Positions 54,928 through 64,000 of a stretch of DNA of 64,000 nucleotides are shown here, in pieces. The notes beneath the pieces were generated by a model. It made no database searches. It saw only the letters and a list, made by a program, of their open reading frames with translations, and was not told where the DNA came from. Each line of letters starts with the position of its first letter. The first letter of the stretch is position 1. The DNA is taken from positions 62,001-126,000 of the forward strand of contig NZ_JSZO01000012.1 of NCBI RefSeq assembly GCF_000801955.1, written 5' to 3'. Origin of the DNA: Ralstonia sp. A12. Its GTDB lineage: Bacteria; Pseudomonadota; Gammaproteobacteria; Burkholderiales; Burkholderiaceae. A program made the position numbers and the translations under genes.

Positions 54928-55950
54928 TCAGCGGGACTGAAAGCCATCCGGGTTCATGCTTTGCCAGCGCCAGGAGTCTTCGCACATGCGCTCGATGCCG
55001 TATTGCGCGCGCCAACCCAGCATGGATGCAGCGAGTGCCGGATCGGCATAGCACGCGGCAATGTCGCCGGGGCGGCGGTCCACAATCTGGTGTGGAACCG
55101 GGCGGCCACTCGCACGCTTGTAGGCTTCCACGACCTCGAGCACCGAATAGCCGCGCCCCGTGCCGAGGTTGACGGTAAAGCCGCGACCATCGCGACGCAG
55201 CACATCGAGCGCCGACAGATGCCCGCGCGCCAGGTCGACCACGTGAATGTAATCACGCACACCAGTGCCATCAGGCGTAGGCCAATCGCCGCCGTAGACG
55301 GAGAGCTTCTCGCGCTTGCCGATCGCCACCTGGGCCACGTACGGCATCAGGTTGTTCGGGATGCCACGCGGGTCTTCGCCAATCAGGCCACTGTGGTGCG
55401 CGCCAACCGGGTTGAAGTAACGCAGGTAGGCAATCTGCCAGGCGGCGTTGGAGATTTCCAGATCGCGCAGCACCTGCTCGCCCATCAGCTTGGTCTGGCC
55501 GTACGGGTTGGTGGCCGACAGCGGGAACGACTCGGTAATCGGCACCGTATGCGGATTGCCATATACGGTGGCCGACGAGCTGAACACGAGCTGGCGCACG
55601 TTGGCATGCGCCATCGACGTGCACAGCGTGACCAGCCCGCCGATGTTGTTGTCGTAGTAGGCCAGCGGCTTCTGCACCGACTCACCCACCGACTTGAGCG
55701 CCGCAAAGTGGATGACGGCCGAGATGCGCGTGCTGGCAAAGAGATCGTCGAGCAGACGGCGGTCACGCACATCGCCCTGTACGAACTTTGGGGTCTTGGC
55801 GGTGATCTGCTCGATGCGCGAGAGCACGGCCGAGCTGCTGTTGCAGAGGTTGTCCAGGCCGATCACCTGATAGCCCGCATCCAGCAGTTCAACCCAGGTA
55901 TGCGAAGCAATGTAGCCGGTGGCGCCGGTCAGCAGAATGGTTTCTGTCAT
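54928..55950 (-). CDS. galE: UDP-glucose 4-epimerase
   Basis: 340 residues. Extended SDR: Rossmann motif TGATGYIASHTW at about residues 8-19, SSATVYG near residue 127, catalytic YxxxK in NPYGQTKLMGEQ near 150, then YLRYFNPVGAHHSGLIGEDP as in all GalE proteins. It interconverts UDP-glucose and UDP-galactose with bound NAD, supplying galactose for polysaccharides. One position of the first glycine-rich motif is Ala (GYIAS for GYIGS). Confidence 0.94.
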   Translation of the reverse strand: MTETILLTGATGYIASHTWVELLDAGYQVIGLDNLCNSSSAVLSRIEQITAKTPKFVQGDVRDRRLLDDLFASTRISAVIHFAALKSVGESVQKPLAYYDNNIGGLVTLCTSMAHANVRQLVFSSSATVYGNPHTVPITESFPLSATNPYGQTKLMGEQVLRDLEISNAAWQIAYLRYFNPVGAHHSGLIGEDPRGIPNNLMPYVAQVAIGKREKLSVYGGDWPTPDGTGVRDYIHVVDLARGHLSALDVLRRDGRGFTVNLGTGRGYSVLEVVEAYKRASGRPVPHQIVDRRPGDIAACYADPALAASMLGWRAQYGIERMCEDSWRWQSMNPDGFQSR

Positions 55951-56110
55951 TGGGTGCGAGGTATCGAGAAAGAGATCGTGACGTGCCGATTCGAGCGCGG
56001 CATCGGGTTCACCGCATCAATGCAACCGACGCGGCGGAACAGCGCGATCATAGCAAGCCGAGCACCGGATTGCGGGCAGTTTGCAAGCGATGTTGCGCAA
56101 AAAAACCGTG

Positions 56111-57106
56111 CTATGAGGCGGTGCCCGCGTGCCCGTCCGGATGGTCTGCCGCCTGCCAGTCGGCATAGGCCGAGCGCAGGCGCCAGGCCGAAGTCTGATC
56201 TCGCAAGCCCAGCGCGTACCCCACGTCGGCAGGGGCGGCACCCTCATCGAACAGCGCCGCGGCATAGCCGTTGCGCAGCGTCTGCGGCGAGAGACGTTCG
56301 CTGCGGTGCATCAAAGCCGGCAGCGCGGCCAGCCACGCCTCGACGCGACGGTAGACCGAGGCTGCGTGCATGACCCGCCCGCCGGCATCGGCCACGAAGA
56401 CACGCTCGCCCGGCACCTCGGCGTGGCCGCGCACGGCCAGCCAGGCGGCCAGCGCGGGGCGTGCACTCTCGAGCAGCGGCGCCTGATAGGACGGACCGCG
56501 CGACGGCTCGACGGTGATGCTCTCCAGCGCCGCATCCACCTGACGCAGCAGCAGGGACTGCACCTGCGCGACCTTCAACCCTGCCCCGTGGCACACCGCC
56601 ACCAGTGCCCTGTCGCGCGCCAACTTGAACGCGCTGGCGTTCGCTGCCGCCTCACTCGCCCGCGCGCCTACCTCAAGCGAGGCTTCGATAGCGACGCGCT
56701 CGGCCGTCGAGAGAAAGGTGGTCGGGTCGTTCTCACCCTCGGCCAGCCTCTGCTGCACGGCGGCACTGGCCGGGTTGTGTGTCCCCGTGCGTAGCAATTC
56801 GAGTTGATGGAAGACGCGCTCGATCAGGCGCGCGTAGCGATACCGGTGCAGCTTGGTCAGGCCCGATTCATCCAGGAAGGCGGCGATGTCTGCGGCGCTC
56901 CAGTCCGCCAGCGCACGTTGGTGCGACTCCACCCAACGCAGCCATTTGCGCCACATCGCGCGGTACACCGTCGCCGACGATTCGCGATAGCCGCGTGCGG
57001 CCAGCCAATGCTCAAAGGCCTGCGCGGGCTGGTCGGCCCAGTCCTGCAGAGTGGGCTGGAACAGGTCGGGAACGGGCGTGGCAGGCGGCGTTGGATTGAC
57101 TGACAT
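56111..57106 (-). CDS. Tyrosine recombinase-like protein with degenerate catalytic residues
   Basis: 331 residues from ATG 57106. N-terminal SAM-like core-binding domain (LQDWADQPAQAFEHWLAARGYRESSATVYRAMWRKWLRWVE, then DIAAFLDES), then the recombinase catalytic fold. The first catalytic Arg is Lys (GAGLKVAQVQSL instead of GLRxxE). The HxxR motif is QTLRN, keeping only the Arg. The H/W position is Leu in LGLRDQTSAWRLRSAYADW, where a Tyr is still found near the expected site. It may be catalytically dead and act in DNA binding, or be a divergent active enzyme. It is not next to an att-like repeat or other mobile genes. Confidence 0.82.
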   Translation of the reverse strand: MSVNPTPPATPVPDLFQPTLQDWADQPAQAFEHWLAARGYRESSATVYRAMWRKWLRWVESHQRALADWSAADIAAFLDESGLTKLHRYRYARLIERVFHQLELLRTGTHNPASAAVQQRLAEGENDPTTFLSTAERVAIEASLEVGARASEAAANASAFKLARDRALVAVCHGAGLKVAQVQSLLLRQVDAALESITVEPSRGPSYQAPLLESARPALAAWLAVRGHAEVPGERVFVADAGGRVMHAASVYRRVEAWLAALPALMHRSERLSPQTLRNGYAAALFDEGAAPADVGYALGLRDQTSAWRLRSAYADWQAADHPDGHAGTAS

Positions 57107-57200
57107 GCAGGAAAAACAGGCGGGGCGAGCCCAGTGTTCGGCAATTCGCGTATCCTGCCGAGCGTAACATGCCGTCATCAGCTCCCTCGCGGACCCCATT

Positions 57201-57374
57201 GTGAAGAAAACCGACCTCGAAAAACTCAAGGGCCTCAAGATCGCCAACAACCTCAAGCGCGACAGCCAGCGCACCGGCAAGCCAGGCCAAGGCACCGGCA
57301 AGGCGATTCCCCAGAACAAATTGCTGAAGGCGCTGCTCGGCAAGCCCGCCGAAGACGACTCGAAAAAATCCTGA
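57201..57374 (+). CDS. Small basic protein, 57 residues, unknown function
   Basis: Starts with GTG at 57201 and reads MKKTDLEKLKGLKIANNLKR, then a Gly/Lys-rich middle and an amphipathic NKLLKALLGK helix. Very Lys-rich with a short acidic patch at the end (AEDD). No clear ribosome site. The GC pattern at third positions and the compact amphipathic design suggest a real gene, conserved small basic proteins of this kind being common in the Burkholderiaceae. It is divergent from the recombinase-like gene. Function unknown. Confidence 0.6.
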   Translation: MKKTDLEKLKGLKIANNLKRDSQRTGKPGQGTGKAIPQNKLLKALLGKPAEDDSKKS

Positions 57375-57394
57375 CGCGCGCCCCACACATCTAG

Positions 57395-59533
<2,139 letters not shown>

Positions 59534-59704
59534 TGCGGCTGTGATGCTTGCTGCGCGTGCGGGATGAAGGATTTGCACCCCGCGCCCGTTTTTACAAGCC
59601 CATCCCCATTCAAACCGGCCGCAGATGGCGAAACGACAACGCCTGGCGCGGTCGGTCCGGTTCTTGCGTGAAACGGCGCATCACGCACATTCACATGAAC
59701 CGGT

Positions 59705-60502
59705 TTGTCCAAGAGCGATCGATCACCACATCTCACACGCGCAGCGCCTCTACCCGAGGTGGATGTTGCCCACACGGCCTTCCTGCTGGACTTTGACGGC
59801 ACGCTAGTCGACATCGCCCCGCAACCTGATGCCGTGCATGTCTCTGCGCCGCTGCGCGACACACTTGCGGCGTTGCATGCCGCCTGCGGCGGTGCGCTGG
59901 CCGTCATCAGCGGGCGCACGGTTCACGACCTTGAATCCCTGCTCGCCCTGCCCGGCCTGGTGATTGCCGGCGTGCACGGCGCCGAACGCCGCTATGCCGA
60001 TGGCAACTTCGTGCGCCTGAACACCGACGCAGATGTCCTGGCCGAAATGGAGCGCGAGCTGCGTGCCGAATTCGCGCAACTGTCGGCGCAGTTTTCTGGC
60101 GTGATGCTGGAAGGCAAAGGCATTGCCTTCGCACTGCACTACCGCAATGCGCCCGCCGCTGAAAACGCGGTGCTCGCTTTGGCCGATCGCCTCGCACATC
60201 GTTACTCAGACCACATCCGCCTGCAGGCCGGCAAGATGGTCGTCGAGCTCAAACCGCGCGGCGCGAGCAAAGGCGATGTCGTCCACACACTGATGACCGA
60301 GCGCCCCTTCATGGGCCGCACGCCACTATTTGCCGGCGACGACCTGACCGACGAGAGCGCCTTTGACGCTGTCAACGCGCTCGATGGCTGGTCGATCAAA
60401 GTCGGTACCGGTCCAAGCCAGGCGCTGTGGCGCACGCACGATCCAGCGACACTGCGTGCGTGGCTGACTGTGCTGGCTGCACACAAGCGAGATCGCGCAT
60501 GA
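59705..60502 (+). CDS. otsB: Trehalose-6-phosphate phosphatase
   Basis: 265 residues if started at TTG 59705; a stop lies seven bases upstream, and the only other in-frame option near the domain is GTG 59759. HAD phosphatase: DFDGTLVDIAP near residue 29 (nucleophile Asp and general-acid Asp), SGRT near 69, GVHGAER near 89, and the acidic motif GDDLTDE near 218. Dephosphorylates trehalose-6-phosphate. ATGA overlaps the next gene, otsA, giving tight coupling and a two-step trehalose pathway for osmotic and desiccation stress. Confidence 0.9.
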   Translation: MSKSDRSPHLTRAAPLPEVDVAHTAFLLDFDGTLVDIAPQPDAVHVSAPLRDTLAALHAACGGALAVISGRTVHDLESLLALPGLVIAGVHGAERRYADGNFVRLNTDADVLAEMERELRAEFAQLSAQFSGVMLEGKGIAFALHYRNAPAAENAVLALADRLAHRYSDHIRLQAGKMVVELKPRGASKGDVVHTLMTERPFMGRTPLFAGDDLTDESAFDAVNALDGWSIKVGTGPSQALWRTHDPATLRAWLTVLAAHKRDRA

Positions 60503-61905
60503 GCCGGCTCATCGTGATCTCCAACCGCGTTGCGCCCATCACCGAAGGCCAAGGAACGGCGGGCGGACTGGCCGTCGGCGTGTTCGATGCGCTGCGCGAG
60601 ACCGGCGGCGTCTGGTTCGGCTGGAGCGGCGAGACGGCAACCACCGTCTCCGGCGAACCTGCCATCGTTACCAAGGGCAACATCACGTACGCCACCGTCG
60701 GCCTGAACCGGCGCGACTACGACCAGTACTACCGCGGCTTCGCCAATGCGACGCTGTGGCCGATCTTTCACTACCGCGTAGATCTCGCACGCTTCCAGCG
60801 GCAGGAGTACCACGGCTATCGGCGCGTCAACTCGCAGTTTGCACATCAGCTCAAGGCGCTGATCAAACCGGACGACATTCTCTGGGTGCACGACTACCAC
60901 CTGATCCCGTTTGCTGCCGAATGCCGCGCACTGGGGCTGACCAACCGTATCGGGTTCTTCCTGCATATCCCGTTTCCGGCGCCGGAAATCCTGACGACGA
61001 TCCCGCCGCACGAAGAGCTGATGCGCGCGCTGTGTGCTTACGACCTGGTCGGCTTCCAGACCGAAACCGACCGCGTCGCCTTTTACGACTACATCGAGCG
61101 CGAGGCACGCGGCTATATCGAGAACAAGGAGCAGAACGGCGCGGTGCATGCGTTCGGCCACACGCTGCGTGCAGAGGTCTACCCCATCGGCGTGCATCCG
61201 GATGAGATTGCGCAGCAGGCGGTGTCGTCGCTGGCGCGGCGCAACCCATTCGCACGGCACACCCGCCCACGCGGCGAACATACCGATAGCCAGCCCAAGC
61301 TCATCATGAGCGTGGATCGATTGGATTACTCGAAAGGATTGCCAGAGCGCTTCAGCGCGTTCGAGCAGTTGCTGGACGATTTTCCGGAGCACCGCCGGCA
61401 TGTGACCTTCATCCAGATCGCGCCGACCTCGCGCCAGGACGTGCAGAGCTACCAGCAGATCCGCCAGCGCCTGGAGGCGGAGTCGGGCCGCATCAACGGC
61501 AAGCACTCCGAACTGGACTGGACACCGATCCGCTACATCAACAGGCAATACGAGCGGCGTGTGCTGATGGCGCTGTTCCGCACGTCGCAGGTCGGTTACG
61601 TCACGCCGCTGCGCGATGGCATGAACCTTGTTGCCAAGGAATACGTGGCCGCGCAGGATCCGGAGGACCCGGGTGTACTGGTGCTCTCCCGCTTTGCCGG
61701 CGCGGCGCGCGAGCTGGATGCAGCCCTCATCGTCAACCCGTATGACACACGCGGCATGGCCGAGGCGCTCAACCGCGCACTGACGATGCCGCTGGAAGAA
61801 CGCAAGGCGCGCTATGCCCACATGATGGATCGGCTGCGCACGGCCAACCTGACGGTCTGGCGCGAGCGCTTCGTGACCGACCTTCGCAACGCGCCGGAAA
61901 GATAG
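60499..61905 (+). CDS. otsA: Trehalose-6-phosphate synthase
   Basis: 468 residues from ATG 60499 ([13 protein letters not shown]), overlapping otsB by four bases. GT20 family: [19 protein letters not shown], the [18 protein letters not shown] donor motif, [34 protein letters not shown] for UDP-glucose binding and [16 protein letters not shown]. Makes trehalose-6-phosphate from UDP-glucose and glucose-6-phosphate. Confidence 0.95.
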   Translation: MSRLIVISNRVAPITEGQGTAGGLAVGVFDALRETGGVWFGWSGETATTVSGEPAIVTKGNITYATVGLNRRDYDQYYRGFANATLWPIFHYRVDLARFQRQEYHGYRRVNSQFAHQLKALIKPDDILWVHDYHLIPFAAECRALGLTNRIGFFLHIPFPAPEILTTIPPHEELMRALCAYDLVGFQTETDRVAFYDYIEREARGYIENKEQNGAVHAFGHTLRAEVYPIGVHPDEIAQQAVSSLARRNPFARHTRPRGEHTDSQPKLIMSVDRLDYSKGLPERFSAFEQLLDDFPEHRRHVTFIQIAPTSRQDVQSYQQIRQRLEAESGRINGKHSELDWTPIRYINRQYERRVLMALFRTSQVGYVTPLRDGMNLVAKEYVAAQDPEDPGVLVLSRFAGAARELDAALIVNPYDTRGMAEALNRALTMPLEERKARYAHMMDRLRTANLTVWRERFVTDLRNAPER

Positions 61906-61948
61906 GTACGTTGCTTCACATGGTGCTGTTACAAATATTTATCTTGCT

Positions 61949-61970
61949 ATTAGATCGCACGCTATCTAAT
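61949..61970. promoter_or_regulatory. OhrR-type inverted repeat at the ohrR start
   Basis: ATTAGAT (61949-61955) and ATCTAAT (61964-61970) are perfect inverted arms eight bases apart, ending directly at the ohrR ATG. Suggests autorepression. Confidence 0.68.
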
Positions 61971-62441
61971 ATGCACGACATGGACACACGCAAGACCTCC
62001 TCTCCGTACCCGAACCTGACGCTGGACGTGCAGCTGTGCTTCGCGCTGTACTCGACCATGATCGGGCTGAACAAGGTGTACCGGACGCTGCTCAAGCCCC
62101 TGGGCCTGACGTATCCGCAATACCTGGTCATGCTGGTGCTGTGGGAGAACGACGCGCAAACCGTGTCGGCCATCGGCGAGCGGCTGTTTCTCGATTCCGC
62201 CACCCTCACCCCCATGCTCAAGCGGCTGGAGGCGGCGGGCTTGGTCGAGCGGCAACGCTCGGAGGCGGATGAACGGCAAGTAATCATCTCGCTGACGGAC
62301 GCAGGCTGGCAGTTGCAGGAGCGCGCCAAGGACGTGCCGAACTGCATCGGTGCCGCAGCGGAATGCGCGCCCGAGGAAATCGAGTCCTTGCGGTCACAGT
62401 TGAATGACTTGCGCGGGCGGCTCTTCAAACACGCCGCCTGA
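61971..62441 (+). CDS. ohrR: OhrR, MarR-family organic-peroxide-sensing repressor
   Basis: 156 residues from ATG 61971; ATG 61980 is an alternative. The key sensing Cys is in [11 protein letters not shown] near residue 23, the OhrR hallmark. The winged helix is [59 protein letters not shown]. Only one further Cys pair is at the C-terminal side (NCIGAAAEC), so it could be of the two-Cys type. Oxidation by organic hydroperoxide releases it from DNA. Followed by ohr, its usual target. Confidence 0.92.
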   Translation: MHDMDTRKTSSPYPNLTLDVQLCFALYSTMIGLNKVYRTLLKPLGLTYPQYLVMLVLWENDAQTVSAIGERLFLDSATLTPMLKRLEAAGLVERQRSEADERQVIISLTDAGWQLQERAKDVPNCIGAAAECAPEEIESLRSQLNDLRGRLFKHAA

Positions 62442-62459
62442 AGCGAGAGCAATACCCCG

Positions 62460-62486
62460 CGGGTGCCGCAATGCACCCGTTTTTTT
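62460..62486 (+). terminator. Rho-independent terminator after ohrR
   Basis: CGGGTGC (62460-62466) pairs with GCACCCG (62473-62479) around a six-base loop, then seven Ts. It separates ohrR from ohr, so ohr needs its own promoter. Confidence 0.88.
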
Positions 62487-62498
62487 GAAGTAAATATA

Positions 62499-62525
62499 TA
62501 GCGCGCTACTTAATAGCAAGCTATT
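62499..62525. promoter_or_regulatory. Two OhrR-type palindromes upstream of ohr
   Basis: TAGCGCGCTA (62499-62508) and AATAGC-AA-GCTATT (62512-62525) lie 15 bases apart centre to centre in an AT-rich promoter tract. TTGCTA/TAGCAA elements also occur in the ohrR operator (61945-61950). Probable OhrR sites. Confidence 0.68.
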
Positions 62526-62593
62526 TCAACCCACAGTGCCTCGGCTTCGACGGTCGTTGCACTTCGCTCCCAACCTTCATCAGGAGAACTGCC

Positions 62594-63019
62594 ATGTCGA
62601 TCGAAAACGTCCTCTACCGCGCCCAAGCCAACGTCACCGGTGGCCGCGATGGCCGCGCCGTCATCAGCGATGCCAACCTGGATCTGCGCCTCTCCACACC
62701 CCGTGAACTCGGCGGCGCCGGCGGCGAAGGCACCAACCCCGAGCAGCTGTTTGCCGCCGGCTACAGCGCCTGCTTTATCGGCGCGATGAAGTTCGTGGCC
62801 GCACGCGACAAGCTGCGCATTCCGGCAGACGCGAGCGTGCAAGGCAACGTTGGCATTGGCGTCATTCCCAATGGCTTCGGCATCGAAGTGGAACTGAAGA
62901 TCAGCCTGCCCGGCATGGACCGCGAGCAAGCCCAAACGCTGATCGACCGCGCCCACATCGTCTGCCCGTACTCGAACGCCACGCGCGGCAACATCGATGT
63001 GCGCCTGAACCTGGTTTGA
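62594..63019 (+). CDS. ohr: Organic hydroperoxide resistance protein (Ohr)
   Basis: 141 residues, with CAGGAG upstream. The two active-site cysteines are present: YSACFIGAM near residue 60 and [11 protein letters not shown] near 124. Ohr is a thiol peroxidase for organic hydroperoxides, using lipoylated proteins as reductant. It is regulated by the adjacent OhrR. Confidence 0.95.
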   Translation: MSIENVLYRAQANVTGGRDGRAVISDANLDLRLSTPRELGGAGGEGTNPEQLFAAGYSACFIGAMKFVAARDKLRIPADASVQGNVGIGVIPNGFGIEVELKISLPGMDREQAQTLIDRAHIVCPYSNATRGNIDVRLNLV

Positions 63020-63053
63020 TGGTTTGATGACTTGAGCGACTGCCTGCCATACA

Positions 63054-63090
63054 AAAACGCCCGCCGGTGGTGACACACGGCGGGCGTTTT
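63054..63090. terminator. Bidirectional terminator between ohr and the Mut7-C gene
   Basis: AAAACGCCCGCCG (63054-63066) pairs with CGGCGGGCGTTTT (63078-63090), a 13-bp stem with A and T runs on its flanks. The genes converge here. Confidence 0.92.
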
Positions 63091-63094
63091 GCGT

Positions 63095-63862
63095 TCAGGC
63101 GCCCGCGCTGCCGCTGCGCAGGATGTGCGCAGTGCTCTCCGGCACCTCATCGTCCTGTGGCGCAAGCATGTCGTCCAGCACGGCACGCATGCGCGCCCAG
63201 TGCGAGCCGGGCCAGTAGACCCGCCGGCAGACATCGCAGGTGCTGAACAGGCGCTGCCGTTCACGCACGCGCGGGGGCACACTGGACGCAGCCTCTTCCA
63301 CACTCAGCATGCGCAGTGGCGCGTTGCACTCCAGGCAGCGTGAAAACGGTCGGACCACGCCGGCCAGCCTGAAACGCGCCACGATCTCGCGCATCTGTTC
63401 GTGCGGCGCTTGCGCCCGGATGAACGCGCCACGGAGGATGCCACGCCGCTTAAGCAATTCGCGATCGCGCGACAGCACGATCCAGTCTTCTTCCTGCGCC
63501 AATGCTTCGATGGCGGCATCGGCGTAGTTGTTGTCGTAGGCGGTATCGAAACCGGCCATGCGCAGCAAGCGCGCGGTGGCTCCTAAGTGGGCGTCGCACA
63601 GAAAGTGCAATGGCGCGCTAGGCAAGGCGGGGGCCATGCCGGATACGGCGACAAGGCCACGTACCGGCAGCATGGTCTCCAATGTCTGCGCCTGGCCGTC
63701 GACGCGCACCTGCCCGACTTCCGTGTGCGGCACGCCGAGTGCCTCGATGGTGTGCTTAAGCGTGGCGCCCGATGCCCAGGCACGCGTGATGGTGTGCCCG
63801 CGTAAAGCCGACGGCAGAAGCGGCGTCAGATCGGCATCGAATGTGAAAGCGACGGTCTGCAT
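63095..63862 (-). CDS. Mut7-C RNase-domain protein with N-terminal ubiquitin-like region
   Basis: 255 residues from ATG 63862 (MQTVAFTFDADL). The N-terminal 80 residues look like the beta-grasp (ubiquitin-like) part found in this family. Residues about 85-240 are the Mut7-C PIN-like nuclease: FLCDAHLGATARLLRMAGFDTAYDN with an acidic pair, EDWIVLSRDRELLKR, then a zinc ribbon (CLECNAPLR, CDVCRRVYWPGSHWARM). Likely an RNA-processing or toxin-like nuclease; the role is not known. The remaining 138 bases of the window hold no gene. Confidence 0.85.
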   Translation of the reverse strand: MQTVAFTFDADLTPLLPSALRGHTITRAWASGATLKHTIEALGVPHTEVGQVRVDGQAQTLETMLPVRGLVAVSGMAPALPSAPLHFLCDAHLGATARLLRMAGFDTAYDNNYADAAIEALAQEEDWIVLSRDRELLKRRGILRGAFIRAQAPHEQMREIVARFRLAGVVRPFSRCLECNAPLRMLSVEEAASSVPPRVRERQRLFSTCDVCRRVYWPGSHWARMRAVLDDMLAPQDDEVPESTAHILRSGSAGA

Positions 63863-64000
63863 GCCTGCCACGATACTCCCAACCCAACATCGGTGCCCTG
63901 ACACCGTGGCTCCCTTGCTTTCACACGAAGGTTGCGTCTCTGAGCTTGGTGCTCCGAGCTTTCTTCTCGGCGTTTGAGTTTTTGAACTCGACGCTCCGAG

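Noticed and set aside
54619-56373. Rightward ORF of 584 codons
   Set aside because: Crosses the ends of three real genes on the other strand and has antisense-like composition.
56111-57106. Integrase of a genomic island
   Set aside because: No tRNA, direct repeat or other mobile gene is nearby, and the catalytic residues are missing.

Overview
The window is GC-rich, densely coded DNA with no rRNA, tRNA, insertion sequence, phage or CRISPR array. Gene content points to the Burkholderiaceae, most like Ralstonia: a Burkholderiales-type porin, Kup, a ketone-body/polyhydroxybutyrate cassette, a CYP102-type fused P450, a complete Tad/Flp pilus locus with a sigma-54 activator, H-NS-like proteins and Ohr/OhrR. 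I name the genus from recognition of the gene families, not from a search. The absence of core informational genes would suit a secondary replicon, but that is inference.

Layout. 1-5.3 kb: 3' end of a porin; a divergent tautomerase/TetR pair with palindromic sites between them; kup; cspA and a half-length cold-shock paralogue. 5.3-9.7 kb: beta-alanine catabolism (semialdehyde dehydrogenase plus omega-aminotransferase) divergent from a MocR-type regulator. 10-13 kb: acetoacetate decarboxylase, 3-hydroxybutyrate dehydrogenase and a patatin-like lipase, probably one operon. 13-20.3 kb: CPA1 Na+/H+ antiporter overlapping a Gfo/Idh/MocA oxidoreductase, then a Fur-type site driving a TonB siderophore receptor, a PepSY membrane protein and speG. 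20.4-27.7 kb: ArsR-type regulator divergent from a small P450 and an ABM monooxygenase; a second Gfo/Idh/MocA enzyme; a small membrane protein; and the P450-reductase fusion. 27.9-28.7 kb: a DUF2968 coiled-coil protein.

28.8-41.5 kb is the Tad pilus locus, read leftward: flp (58 aa), cpaA, tadE, cpaB, rcpA, tadZ, tadA, tadB, tadC, tadD, a DUF3613 gene, tadG and a sigma-54 activator, with many stop/start overlaps. 42-45.2 kb holds two divergent paralogous lipoproteins full of NPLAP(V/I)TG repeats. Each has a near-consensus -24/-12 sigma-54 promoter, and each promoter lies about 68 nt from its ATG. The 500-bp space between them carries clustered GTTACG sites; a 10-bp element containing one of them (GTCACGTAAC) recurs upstream of flp. 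This is the best candidate here for an undescribed system: a surface-lipoprotein pair apparently co-regulated with the Tad pilus. An orphan TpsB transporter (45.5 kb) and a LuxR-type regulator (47.3 kb) follow.

48.8-64 kb: a GGDEF-EAL c-di-GMP enzyme, an H-NS-like protein, a chemoreceptor, a membrane PAS protein, galE, a tyrosine recombinase-like protein lacking key catalytic residues, a 57-aa basic protein, 2,4-dienoyl-CoA reductase, otsB-otsA, ohrR-ohr and a Mut7-C protein.
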